Positions 18,209 through 26,439 of a DNA stretch of 64,000 bases are shown piece after piece. Source of the stretch: DATMRS01 sp035566015 (GTDB taxonomy: Bacteria; Pseudomonadota; Alphaproteobacteria; Sphingomonadales; Sphingomonadaceae); the NCBI GenBank assembly GCA_035566015.1, contig DATMRS010000023.1:186001-250000 (forward strand), in the 5' to 3' direction. The translations under genes were made by a program, and so were the position numbers. The notes below the pieces were generated by a model that made no database searches, had not been told where the DNA came from, and saw only the letters and a program-made list of their open reading frames with translations. Each line of letters begins with the position of its first letter. The first letter of the stretch is position 1.

Positions 18209-18268
18209 TCTCCTGCTTCCTATGCTCTCGTTCGGCCTCATGTGCCGGGTGGCTTCTGCCGGGCTTTA

Positions 18269-18330
18269 TACATCAAACTGGCGCTCGCGTGTTCCGTCTA
18301 GCGGAAACTATCTTCCAACGGTTTGATGTA
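18269..18330. promoter_or_regulatory. Nested inverted repeats in IclR/SDR divergent promoter
   Basis: Outer arms TACATCAAAC (18269-18278) and GTTTGATGTA (18321-18330) are a perfect 10-bp inverted repeat. Between them lies TTCCG-N5-CGGAA (18292-18306). The inner element is the motif also found at 25413-25427 and, with one arm change, at 22542-22556. Proposed binding site for the adjacent IclR regulator. Confidence 0.65.
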
Positions 18331-18385
18331 GGGGCGGCGATGCAACAGTGCCCGCTTCAGGCCATCGCGACGAAGGAGAGAGTGG

Positions 18386-19162
18386 ATGAGCGTTGACGAG
18401 CTGTTCGACATCAGCGGCAAGGTGGCGCTGGTCACGGGGGGCACGAGCGGCATCGGGCTGATGATCGCGCGGGGCTTCGTGCGCCGGGGGGTACGAACCT
18501 ATATCGCCTCGCGCGACCAGGCCCGCAGCGACGCGACCGCCGCCGAACTTTCCGACCTGGGCGAATGTCACGGTCTCTGCGCCGATCTCGCTGAGGAGGA
18601 CGGGCCCGCGCGACTGGCAGCAGCCTTCGCCGAGCGCGAGCAGCGGCTCGACATCCTCGTCAACAATGCCGGCGCCAATGCCCGCGGCAAGATCGAGGAT
18701 TTGCCGATGGAGGCCTGGGACATGGTGATGGCGGTGAACCTGCGGTCGATCTTCTACCTGACGCAGCAGCTCCTGCCGCAACTCCATGCGGCGGCGAGCG
18801 CGGAATCGCCCGCCCGCATCATCAATCTGGGATCGATCGGCGGGCAGCATATCCCGAATTGGGAAGCGCATCCCTATGGCGCGTCGAAGGCGGCGGTGCA
18901 TCATCTCACCCGTTCGCTCGCCAAGCGTTTCGGCCCCGAACATATCCGCGTCAACGCCATCGCGCCGGGGCCTTTCCAATCGCGGCTGACCGACACGACG
19001 TCGGACGCGGTGAAGAAGAGCGTGGCGACCTATATTCCGGCGGGCCGCCCCGGCACGCCCGAGGATATGGAGGGACTGGCGGTCTTCCTCGCCTCGCGCG
19101 CGGGCGCCTATGTCAACGGTTCGACGATCGCGCTCGACGGCGGCTATCTCGCCGCCTTGTAG
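18386..19162 (+). CDS. Short-chain dehydrogenase/reductase (classical SDR)
   Basis: 258 residues. Rossmann motif TGGTSGIG (17-24), NNAG (93-96), catalytic S150, Y164 and K168 (YGASK) and the PG motif after the catalytic helix (IAPGPFQSRL). An acidic or basic residue choice after beta-2 (SRDQARS) favours NADP but does not prove it. It oxidises or reduces a hydroxyl/keto group in the cytoplasm. It has its own promoter divergent from the IclR regulator and ends 7 bases from the convergent three-domain SnoaL gene. Its control by the IclR protein is likely from the shared operator. Confidence 0.93.
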   Translation: MSVDELFDISGKVALVTGGTSGIGLMIARGFVRRGVRTYIASRDQARSDATAAELSDLGECHGLCADLAEEDGPARLAAAFAEREQRLDILVNNAGANARGKIEDLPMEAWDMVMAVNLRSIFYLTQQLLPQLHAAASAESPARIINLGSIGGQHIPNWEAHPYGASKAAVHHLTRSLAKRFGPEHIRVNAIAPGPFQSRLTDTTSDAVKKSVATYIPAGRPGTPEDMEGLAVFLASRAGAYVNGSTIALDGGYLAAL

Positions 19163-19168
19163 AGGGCG

Positions 19169-21064
19169 TCAATCGGGCAACAGGTCGGGCGGCGCCCTGC
19201 CGCTCACCGGATTACGATAATGGAACCACATTCGGCCGATATCGGGGAAGGACGGGAAAGCCGGCCCCTCGATCGGCCGGTCCGGCGGCATCGCCTCGAT
19301 CAGCTTCGCCGGCGATCGGGACAGGCTCTCCCCCGATCCTTCGGGCACGCGCGCCCAGCCTTTGCTATAGGTGGGCGAACGCCAGATATGATTGATGTCG
19401 TCGAGGGTGAATTTCCACAGGCGGTCCTCGATCGCGAGCCGGTCTTCATACATGCCCGCGCTCATCGAACCTTCGCCGTCGCGGGCGGTGTTGAACTGGA
19501 GCAGGCGTGTTCTGAGCTTCGCGGTGCGGCCGTCGACAGAGATATGGATCACCGGCTGGATGCGCGAATGCATGGGCAGAAAGCGGCGGGGCAGACGCAG
19601 CGGCCCGTTGCGCGCCACCTGCATTCGCCAGATCCGGTCGCGTCCCCGATAATAGCCGGCCGAGGGCGATTTGCGCCATCCATCCTTCGTGAACAGGCGG
19701 CTCAGCGCATACCATTGCCAATCGTTGAGATAGTTGCCGATCGCGCTTGAGATGTTTTCGATCGCATCGAACGCCGCCGCGCGGGCCAATGCCCTCTCCG
19801 CCTCGGCCACGTCACCCCCGGCCGGCGACGCGGGCGCCGTCTCCATCGGGTTGGCGACGGGCTCCAGCCCCGCCGGATATCGCACCGCCTCGCCCGACGC
19901 CGGATTGGGCGGGAAAGCCGCGATGCGCCGGACGGCCACCGCCTGCGGGGGCCAGCCTTTGTAATAATCGGCCTTCCGCTCGGGATAGAGCCGCATCTCC
20001 GCGATCATCCATGCACCGTCGCGCCAGACGAAGCGATTGTCGAACGTCGCCAGCGTCCAGAAGGCGTCGCCACCATTATGCCCGATCATGCCGAGATCGA
20101 GTCCCCGTGCCCGCGCCTCGCGGCCCGACGGCGCGACCGTCACCACCATATTGAGCTGGGGGTGATCGTTAAGCTCGCCATGGCGCAGCCCGGCCGGCCC
20201 TTCCCTTTCGAGCGCCCGGCGTATCCTGTCCTTGCCTTCGAAGCGGCCGTCCCCTTCGATCGTCAGCGCGCCATCGGCCGCGAAGAGATCGGCCACGTCA
20301 TCCCACATCTTGCGATCGACATAATAGCCATAGGCGTTCTGGAGATTGCGTACCGCATCCTCGGCCGCGAGCGCATCGATCCGCCGCCACGCCTCGGCAA
20401 GACGCGAAAGCGGCTGGGGCTCTCCGTCGCCGTCACACTCGGGCCGGCCGGCGCTTTCCGGCGTGTAGGCGTAGGGAACGACCGGCACGTCATCCGATAC
20501 GTTGCGCCAACCCGCAGCATAGGAACCGACAAAGATGGGATGATTGACGAGCCGGGCGATCTTCCACCGGTCGCCGTCGCGCGCATAATCGGCGGTGAGC
20601 AGGCTCGCGGCCCATGCCACCGGCCCGCTCGCCATCCGCACTTCATACCAGCGCCCGCGCGCCTGCTTCCCGCTGGGCGAGAGGGTGACGACGGGCGTCA
20701 TCAGCAATTGCGTGTGGACCGCGCCCGCCGGCAGACCGTCGCGCCCGCCGCCGATCGTCCCGCGCAAATGGCTGGCGATGGCGTCAGGCCCGACGCGGAT
20801 CGCGCCGTCCCATTCGATCAGGCCATCGGCGGCGAACAGGCGACCCGCCTCGTCCCACAGGCCATGGTGGAGATATTGGGCGAAGCTGTTCTGCAATGTC
20901 TTGGCGGCGCGGAAGGCTTCCGCCCGCTCGATCCCCGCGAGCAAGCGACCGAGGCGCTGCTCGGGCGTGGCGGGCGCGGCGGCCCGGAGCGGCGGTACGA
21001 ACGCGATGCCGGCGCCCGATGCAAGCAGGCCGCCGCAAAAGCGGCGGCGTGCCGCCCGTGGCAT
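19169..21064 (-). CDS. Exported protein with three tandem SnoaL/NTF2-like domains
   Basis: 631 residues; ATG 21064 follows GGAGGGAGGA. A twin-arginine-like leader (RRRFCGGLLASGAGIAFVPP) suggests Tat export. Three alpha+beta SnoaL domains at about 45-205, 230-390 and 435-590 share the helix ending in x-Y-x-x-x-x-(D), the (L/F)F-x-x-(D)G turn and a G-(R/K)-D-R-I helix. Domain 2 keeps Y245, D250 and H301 in the spacing of SnoaL-type dehydratases such as BaiE. Domain 1 has F61, H66 and H117, and domain 3 has I442, N447 and H499, so both appear to have lost part of the site. The open frame continues far upstream but that part is antisense to the MFS gene. It is the downstream partner of the MFS transporter, 20 bases away. 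Dehydratase or isomerase activity is an inference. Confidence 0.8.
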   Translation of the reverse strand: MPRAARRRFCGGLLASGAGIAFVPPLRAAAPATPEQRLGRLLAGIERAEAFRAAKTLQNSFAQYLHHGLWDEAGRLFAADGLIEWDGAIRVGPDAIASHLRGTIGGGRDGLPAGAVHTQLLMTPVVTLSPSGKQARGRWYEVRMASGPVAWAASLLTADYARDGDRWKIARLVNHPIFVGSYAAGWRNVSDDVPVVPYAYTPESAGRPECDGDGEPQPLSRLAEAWRRIDALAAEDAVRNLQNAYGYYVDRKMWDDVADLFAADGALTIEGDGRFEGKDRIRRALEREGPAGLRHGELNDHPQLNMVVTVAPSGREARARGLDLGMIGHNGGDAFWTLATFDNRFVWRDGAWMIAEMRLYPERKADYYKGWPPQAVAVRRIAAFPPNPASGEAVRYPAGLEPVANPMETAPASPAGGDVAEAERALARAAAFDAIENISSAIGNYLNDWQWYALSRLFTKDGWRKSPSAGYYRGRDRIWRMQVARNGPLRLPRRFLPMHSRIQPVIHISVDGRTAKLRTRLLQFNTARDGEGSMSAGMYEDRLAIEDRLWKFTLDDINHIWRSPTYSKGWARVPEGSGESLSRSPAKLIEAMPPDRPIEGPAFPSFPDIGRMWFHYRNPVSGRAPPDLLPD

Positions 21065-21084
21065 TCCTCCCTCCGCCACGCCGC

Positions 21085-22446
21085 TCAGGAACCGGCGAGA
21101 TCGGCGGCGGGCTGGCGCACCTTGCCCTTCGCATCCGCCGGCCGGCGAAGCGCGGGGGTCGCGAGAATGAAGAGCGCGCCGATGAACGCCACCATCGCCA
21201 GCCCGTAAAAGGCCGCGCTGAATCCGCCCGTCGCATCGCGCAACACGCCGATCAGATAGGGGCTGGCATAGCCCGCGAAATTGCCGATCGTGGTGATGAA
21301 GGCAAAGCCGGCCGCCGCCGCCGCGCCAAGCACGAAGGTGGCGGGCAGCGCGAAAATCGTCGCCGAGGCAGCGGCAACGCCGCACTGGCCGAGGACGAGG
21401 CCCGACAGCACCAGATAGGGGTTCTCGCTGAAGCTTCCGGCGATCGTGAGGCCGACCAGCGAGAGTAGGAAGCCGCCCGCCGCGTGCCAGCGACGCTCGC
21501 CCGTCCTGTCCGAATGGCGCGCGTTGAGGATCAGCACGGCGCAGGGGAGGATGGCCAGGCCGGCGGCGATCAGGCCGGTCGCGAAAACCGCCGTCTGGCT
21601 CACCCGCTGGATGATCGTGGGAAGCCAGAACTGAATGCCGTACAGCGTGCAGAGATTGCAGAAATTCGCGAGCACCAGACACCAGATGTTGGGGTTGCGG
21701 AAGGCGTCGGCAAAGCGATGTCGGCCCGTGCCCTGTTGCGCCTGCGCCTCGGCCTCGGCGGAAAGATCGGCGGTCACGATCTCCTTCTCGCCCGCGTTCA
21801 GCCAGCCGGCATCGTGCGGCCCGTTGCGCAGCACGATCAGCACGACGATGCCGAGCAGGGTGGCGGGCACACCTTCGACCAGGAACAGCCATTGCCAGCC
21901 GCGCAGGCCCGCAAGATCGTCCATGAAGCCCATGATCCCGCCCGCCAGCGGCCCGCCGACGATCGCGGCAAGGCTGGTGCCCAGCAGCATGATGGAGACG
22001 GCCTGCCCCCGCGCATAACGCGGGAACCAATAAGTGAGAAACAGGAGCGCGCCGGGATAGAAGCCAGCTTCCGTAATACCGAGCAGGAAGCGCAGCACAT
22101 AGAATTGCGAGGGCGTCTGGACGAACATCATCCCCGCCGAGAGCACGCCCCACATGATCATGATCCGGGCGAGCCACATCCGCGCGCCGACCTTGTGGAG
22201 GATCATGTTGCTGGGGATTTCGAACAGGCAATAGCCGACGAAGAAGATGCCCGCGCCGAACCCGTACATCGTTTCGCTGAGCCCGATATCGGCGCTCATC
22301 TGAAGCTTCGCGAAGGCGACGTTCATCCGATCGATGCTGGCGATCGTATAGCCGAGAACGATGAGAGGCAGTATCTTGCCGGCGATCTTGTTGTAGATCC
22401 GCCAGCGCTCTTCATCGGGCACGCTCGCGCGGCTGATGACCTTCAT
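21085..22446 (-). CDS. MFS transporter, anion:cation symporter (ACS) type
   Basis: 453 residues from ATG 22446 after GGAGAGG; an in-frame start at 22497 is less likely. Twelve membrane segments with the typical ACS/phthalate permease opening: KILPLIVLGYTIASIDRMNVAFAKLQM, FFVGYCLFEIPSNMILHKVGARMWLARIMI and the RFLLGITEAGFYPGALLFLTYWFP block. ACS members move organic acids such as phthalate, hydroxyphenylacetate, tartrate or glucarate with protons. It heads a two-gene unit with the SnoaL protein and has an operator-like palindrome 96 bases upstream. It probably imports the organic acid broken down by the neighbouring enzymes. Confidence 0.9.
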   Translation of the reverse strand: MKVISRASVPDEERWRIYNKIAGKILPLIVLGYTIASIDRMNVAFAKLQMSADIGLSETMYGFGAGIFFVGYCLFEIPSNMILHKVGARMWLARIMIMWGVLSAGMMFVQTPSQFYVLRFLLGITEAGFYPGALLFLTYWFPRYARGQAVSIMLLGTSLAAIVGGPLAGGIMGFMDDLAGLRGWQWLFLVEGVPATLLGIVVLIVLRNGPHDAGWLNAGEKEIVTADLSAEAEAQAQQGTGRHRFADAFRNPNIWCLVLANFCNLCTLYGIQFWLPTIIQRVSQTAVFATGLIAAGLAILPCAVLILNARHSDRTGERRWHAAGGFLLSLVGLTIAGSFSENPYLVLSGLVLGQCGVAAASATIFALPATFVLGAAAAAGFAFITTIGNFAGYASPYLIGVLRDATGGFSAAFYGLAMVAFIGALFILATPALRRPADAKGKVRQPAADLAGS

Positions 22447-22541
22447 AAGGTGCCTCTCCATCCATGTCCGACTGCGCGGATCGTCATTCGCCCGCACGAT
22501 GCGTTCGCCGCGATGCGAAAGGCAAGGCCGGCGCCCGAAGG

Positions 22542-22556
22542 TTCCACCGCGCGGAA
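22542..22556. promoter_or_regulatory. IclR-motif copy upstream of MFS gene
   Basis: TTCCA-N5-CGGAA, one arm base off the perfect TTCCG-N5-CGGAA seen at 18292 and 25413. It lies in the 150-base gap between the binding-protein gene and the MFS gene, a sensible operator position. Confidence 0.5.
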
Positions 22557-22596
22557 TGTGTCACGGCCAAGGCTTCGGGCGCGCGCGCCGGCCGAG

Positions 22597-23598
22597 TCAC
22601 TCGATCACGTCGTCCGCCTCGTCGATCAGTTCGGGGGGCAGTTTCAGGCCCAGTTCGCGCGCGGCCTTGAGATTGAGCAGCAGCGGGCTCTTGAAGCGGC
22701 GTGCAATCGGAATCGTCGCCGGGTCCGCGCCTTTCAGGATGCGGTCGATCACGTCGGCCATCGCGGTCCAGCCCTGCTCGAACGGCGGGGAATAAGCGGC
22801 GAGGCCGCCGCCTTCCGTCACCGACGTCTGGATGCTTACCGCCGCAAGATGATATTTGAGCGCGAGCTGGCCGATCTTCTGGCCGTTGCGGTTCAGCATC
22901 TCGTGCGGGCCGACGACGAAGCCGCCGCAGCCTTCGGCGCTGATCGCCGCGATCTGCTCCTCGATCCGGCTTTCGTCGAGGACCTCATGCAGCTTGATCG
23001 GCACGCCCATCAACTGCCCCGCGCGCACCAGATTACGGACGGTGCCGGGCGCGGGCGCATAGGTGTGGTTATAGAGGTGGCCGATACATTTGATGCCGGG
23101 AATCGCCAGCTTGAGCAGCCGGACTTCCAGGTCCTGCGTGAAGGGCTCGTAGGAAAAGCCGGTAAAATTGGTGCCCGGCTTGCGATAGCTCTTGATGATC
23201 CCCGTCTCCAGCGGATCGGCCGACCAGAAGACCACCGGCGTATGCGTGTCCTTTGTCGCCTCCTGCACCGCGACATGCGCGTTCGTCATCAGCGAGATGA
23301 TGAGATCGGGCTTCCAGGCGACGATTTCCCTGGCGTAGCGTTTGGTTGCTTCCTTGTCGCGGAGGCCCGCACGCGATTCGTAGACGACGTTGACGCCCTC
23401 CTTGTAGCCGCGCTGCGCGAGCGCACGCTTCACGATCTTTTCGAGGCCGAAATTGGCATAGGTGATGATGCCAATCCGGTACGGGCCGGCATGCGCCCGC
23501 GGGGCCGGGGCCTGTTCAGCCGCCATGGCCTGCTGCCCCGGAAGAAGGATCGCCAATGCCGCCAACATGCCCCATGCCGCCCTCGCCATTTTTCTCAT
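22597..23598 (-). CDS. ABC-type substrate-binding protein, orphan
   Basis: 333 residues from ATG 23598 (GGAGGGG 8 bases upstream; ATG 23604 and GTG 23613 are alternatives). The signal peptide is clear: KMARAAWGMLAALAILLPG, then QAMA-AEQ. The mature part has the PF04392-type periplasmic binding fold: YRIGIITYANFGLEKIV, the LVWKPDLIIS-like strand, FWSADPLETGII, and SAEGCGGFVVGPHEML. No permease or ATPase gene is nearby, so it either serves a distant transporter or acts as a periplasmic solute-binding or sensor protein. It lies between the hydratase gene (37 bases upstream) and the MFS gene, and is probably co-transcribed with the hydratase and BKACE genes. Confidence 0.85.
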   Translation of the reverse strand: MRKMARAAWGMLAALAILLPGQQAMAAEQAPAPRAHAGPYRIGIITYANFGLEKIVKRALAQRGYKEGVNVVYESRAGLRDKEATKRYAREIVAWKPDLIISLMTNAHVAVQEATKDTHTPVVFWSADPLETGIIKSYRKPGTNFTGFSYEPFTQDLEVRLLKLAIPGIKCIGHLYNHTYAPAPGTVRNLVRAGQLMGVPIKLHEVLDESRIEEQIAAISAEGCGGFVVGPHEMLNRNGQKIGQLALKYHLAAVSIQTSVTEGGGLAAYSPPFEQGWTAMADVIDRILKGADPATIPIARRFKSPLLLNLKAARELGLKLPPELIDEADDVIE

Positions 23599-23635
23599 CG
23601 TCATCCCCTCCACCCCGCATTGTTTGCGAGGCCTT

Positions 23636-24433
23636 TCATTTTGCCGTCAGTTCGATCGTGCCCAACGCGCCGAAATCGGCCGTCACCTTGCTCCCCGCCG
23701 CGATCGAAGCGGGCTTCAGCGGCGAGCCGGTAAGGACGATATCGCCCGCAGCCAGCGCGCGCCCGTGCCGGGCCAGCTCGCGCGCAAGCTCCACCAGCGC
23801 ATTTTCCGGGCTGCCGAAGACATCGCTGAAGCGCCCCATCTCGCGCCCATCCGCGCTGGTCAGGACCACCTCGATATCAGCCAGCACGACATTGCGCGGA
23901 TTGAAGCGCCTGTCGGCGATCACGAAGCCGGCCGCGCCACCGGCGTCGGCGACGATGTCGAGCGCGGTGCGGGGCTTTGCCGTGTCGGTATCGATCGGGA
24001 TCACGCGATTATCGATGATCTCCAGCGCGGGCGCGGCCAGCTCCACCGCTTCCAGCGCCTCGGCCGCGGTGCATTCGCCGGCGAGCGGCGCGCGCATGAC
24101 GAAGGCCAGTTCGGGCTCGACGCGCGGCGCGATCAGCTCTTTCAACGGCAGATCGCCGCGATTGGGAACCGCCATGTCCGCGAACAGGATGCCGTAGATC
24201 GGACGATCGACGCCGAGCGCCCGCTGCGTGCCGGGCGTGGTCAGCCCAAGCTTGTAGCCGACCGGCCTGCGCCCGGCAGCGATGCGCCGCGTCGTCCACG
24301 CATCCTGGATCGCATAGGCGTCGTCCAGCGGAAGGCCGGGATGAAGCACACTGGGCGGGCGCATCGCGACACGCGCGCGGGCGGCCTCCTCAAGCTGCTC
24401 GACAACCGCCTCGATCTCGTCCCGTTCCAGCAT
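23636..24433 (-). CDS. 2-keto-4-pentenoate hydratase-like (fumarylacetoacetase-superfamily) enzyme
   Basis: 265 residues. It resembles MhpD/BphH/TesE hydratases and the related 4-oxalocrotonate decarboxylase: DDAYAIQDAW, GYKLGLTTPGTQRALGVDRPIYG, the metal-binding EPELAFVM and ALEIIDNR, and ENALVELARELARHGRALAAGDIVLTGS near the C-terminus. These enzymes add water to, or decarboxylate, 2-hydroxydienoates made by meta-cleavage. Cytoplasmic. Its start is 8 bases from the BKACE stop, so the two are co-transcribed. No ring-cleavage dioxygenase of the extradiol type is in the window, so its substrate may not be a classical meta-cleavage product. Confidence 0.9.
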   Translation of the reverse strand: MLERDEIEAVVEQLEEAARARVAMRPPSVLHPGLPLDDAYAIQDAWTTRRIAAGRRPVGYKLGLTTPGTQRALGVDRPIYGILFADMAVPNRGDLPLKELIAPRVEPELAFVMRAPLAGECTAAEALEAVELAAPALEIIDNRVIPIDTDTAKPRTALDIVADAGGAAGFVIADRRFNPRNVVLADIEVVLTSADGREMGRFSDVFGSPENALVELARELARHGRALAAGDIVLTGSPLKPASIAAGSKVTADFGALGTIELTAK

Positions 24434-24441
24434 ATTCGTCC

Positions 24442-25317
24442 TTAAATCCCCAGAATGTCGCGCGCTTCGGAAGCGCTGGCGGGTTCCGCGCCAAGAATGT
24501 CCAGCAGCGCCACCGCCCGTTCGACAAGCTGGGCATTGTCGCGCACCAGCTCGCCATGGCGGATATAGATATTGTCCTCCATCCCCACGCGGACATGACC
24601 ACCGAGCACTTTGGCGGCGGCCAGCATCGGATATTCGTGCCGGCCGATGCCGAAGGCCGACCAGAGCGCGCCGGCCGGCAGGATCGACTTCATGTAGGCG
24701 ACCGTCTCGGCGGTCGAGGCGCAGCCATAGCGGACGCCGGTGACGATCTGAAAGAAGGGGCGGCCGGGCAGCAGTCCCTCGGCGATCATGTCGCCCGCCA
24801 TATGGATATCGCCCGTATCGAACACTTCAAGCTCGGGCTTCACCCCCGCCGCGACGATCGCCGCCGCCATCTTGCGGACGTTCACGGGGGTATTGATCAC
24901 CACCTGCCCACCCGAGTTCATCGTGTTGAAATCGAGCGAGCAGAGGTCGGGCTTCAACTCCACGACATGCTCCACCCGGCGCAGCGGAGGCAGCAGAGTG
25001 GTGCCCGGCCCGGCAAGGCGGGGATCGTCCTCCGACGGCGCGAAACGCCCCCCCTCCCCCGTCGTCAGGTTGATGAGGATATCGGCGCCCGAATCGCGGA
25101 TACGATCCACCACCTCGCGAAACAGCTCGATCCGCATCGACGGCTTGCCGGTATCGGGCTCGCGCACATGGATATGGGCGATGGCCGCGCCGGCGCGGCC
25201 CGCGTCAATCGCCGCCCGCGCGATCTCGGCGGGCGTGACCGGCAGCGCCGGATGCTGATCGGGGCGCACGAGATTGCCCGTCACGGCACAGGAAATAATC
25301 GTCTTCGCGCCCGGCAT
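24442..25317 (-). CDS. Beta-keto acid cleavage enzyme (BKACE; 3-keto-5-aminohexanoate cleavage family)
   Basis: 291 residues from ATG 25317, which gives the family-type opening KTIISCAVTGNLV; starts at 25341 or 25362 are possible. TIM barrel with the zinc-binding H48-x-H50 (AHIHVREPDTG), the ILINLTTGEGG strand, LDFNTMN and the C-terminal VRVGMEDNIYI. BKACE enzymes transfer the acyl part of a beta-keto acid to CoA with acetyl-CoA, releasing acetoacetate. This marks a pathway that produces a beta-keto acid. First gene of a minus-strand unit with the hydratase and binding protein, divergent from the DUF6282 gene, with a perfect IclR motif between. Confidence 0.92.
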   Translation of the reverse strand: MPGAKTIISCAVTGNLVRPDQHPALPVTPAEIARAAIDAGRAGAAIAHIHVREPDTGKPSMRIELFREVVDRIRDSGADILINLTTGEGGRFAPSEDDPRLAGPGTTLLPPLRRVEHVVELKPDLCSLDFNTMNSGGQVVINTPVNVRKMAAAIVAAGVKPELEVFDTGDIHMAGDMIAEGLLPGRPFFQIVTGVRYGCASTAETVAYMKSILPAGALWSAFGIGRHEYPMLAAAKVLGGHVRVGMEDNIYIRHGELVRDNAQLVERAVALLDILGAEPASASEARDILGI

Positions 25318-25412
25318 CGCATCCCCGCTGGCGCCCGCCATCGCGGGCCAAATTCTCGACACTCGAACTGATGTCGCCTGCTACCGCCTTCTTCAAATCA
25401 GCAGGTCCATCT

Positions 25413-25427
25413 TTCCGCATGGCGGAA
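25413..25427. promoter_or_regulatory. IclR-motif copy in BKACE/DUF6282 divergent promoter
   Basis: TTCCG-N5-CGGAA, extended by one base on each inner side to TTCCGC-N3-GCGGAA. The same 15-bp pattern as in the IclR/SDR promoter at 18292-18306. It is placed so that one regulator could control both divergent units. Confidence 0.65.
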
Positions 25428-25518
25428 CTCTCCGAGAGACGGAAAGCGGCAACTGCCCGCTTCACCTACGAGCCGCCTCCCGCCCAGAATGGCGGCCAGC
25501 ATTGGGAGATGAGTGGAA

Positions 25519-26439
25519 ATGGTAACGTCGAGTAAAAGAGATGCCGCGGAGGATGTCGAGCAGCGGGTGGACGCGCTGCTACGTGGCGCGATCGATATGC
25601 ATTGTCATAGCGGGCCATCGGTCATGCCGCGCTGCATCGACCATATCGAGGCGATGAAGGAAGCCTCCGAGGCCGGCTTGTCGGCGCTTCTGTTCAAGGA
25701 TCATTTCTATTCGGTCACGCCGATCACCGAGTTGCTCAAGGTCCATTTCGGCCAGTATAATGTCGAACTGCTTTCGGGCGTGCCGCTGAACGATACGTCG
25801 GGCGGGCTCAATCCTTATGCGGTGGATCATGGCCTGAAATTGGGCGCGCGGCTGGTGTGGATGCCCACCTTTTCCGCCGCCAACCATATCCGCCACAATC
25901 GCGGGCACCTGCTGAAGACCAAGGTGCCGATGCGCCCCGCCAAGATGCTGACCGTCGTCGACGAAAACGGCAGGCTGAAGGACGAGGTAAAGGAAATCCT
26001 TGATCAGATCGCCGAGTTCGATGCGGTGTTGTCCGCCGGCCATCTGCACATTTCCGAAATCTGGCCGCTGTTCGAGGAAGCCAAGGCGCGCGGGGTGACG
26101 CGCCGTGTCGTGCAGCACCCCACCTATACGATCGACGCCACCTTGCCCGATATCACCGAGCTGACCGAAGGCGGCTCCTTCGTCGAGCATTCGCTGTGCC
26201 TGTTCATCGAGGAATCACGCTTCCAGCGGTGGACCGCCGAAGAGTTGCACGCGATGATCGAGGCGGGCGGCACGCATCAGACGATCCTCGGCTCCGACCT
26301 CGGCCAGATCGACAATCCGACGCCCGTCACCGGCTTCCGCGCCGTCATCCGCCTGTGCATCGAGATGGGCTATGACGACGAGGAAATCCGCCGTCTCACC
26401 GGCGACAACGCCGCCCGGCTGCTGGGGGTCAAGCGGTGA
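25519..26439 (+). CDS. DUF6282-family metal-dependent hydrolase
   Basis: 306 residues from ATG 25519; GTG at 25513 is an alternative with closer spacing to GGGAG. Amidohydrolase-like barrel: the first strand ends in DMHCHSG (H-x-H metal ligands), followed by LLFKDHFYS, SAGHLHISE, VVQHPTYTIDA and GSDLGQIDNP with a probable metal or catalytic Asp. Members of this family are mostly uncharacterised; lactonase, amidohydrolase or decarboxylase chemistry is possible. No signal peptide. Its stop overlaps the cupin start by 4 bases, so the two are translationally coupled and probably act in one step or on one intermediate. Confidence 0.8.
   Translation: MVTSSKRDAAEDVEQRVDALLRGAIDMHCHSGPSVMPRCIDHIEAMKEASEAGLSALLFKDHFYSVTPITELLKVHFGQYNVELLSGVPLNDTSGGLNPYAVDHGLKLGARLVWMPTFSAANHIRHNRGHLLKTKVPMRPAKMLTVVDENGRLKDEVKEILDQIAEFDAVLSAGHLHISEIWPLFEEAKARGVTRRVVQHPTYTIDATLPDITELTEGGSFVEHSLCLFIEESRFQRWTAEELHAMIEAGGTHQTILGSDLGQIDNPTPVTGFRAVIRLCIEMGYDDEEIRRLTGDNAARLLGVKR

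Noticed and set aside
19169..22231. One 1020-residue minus-strand protein
   Set aside because: The upstream third is out-of-frame reading of the MFS gene. The true start is ATG 21064 with a good ribosome site and leader peptide.
21484..23733. 749-codon open frame on the plus strand
   Set aside because: It spans the antisense of three separate minus-strand genes (MFS, binding protein, hydratase).
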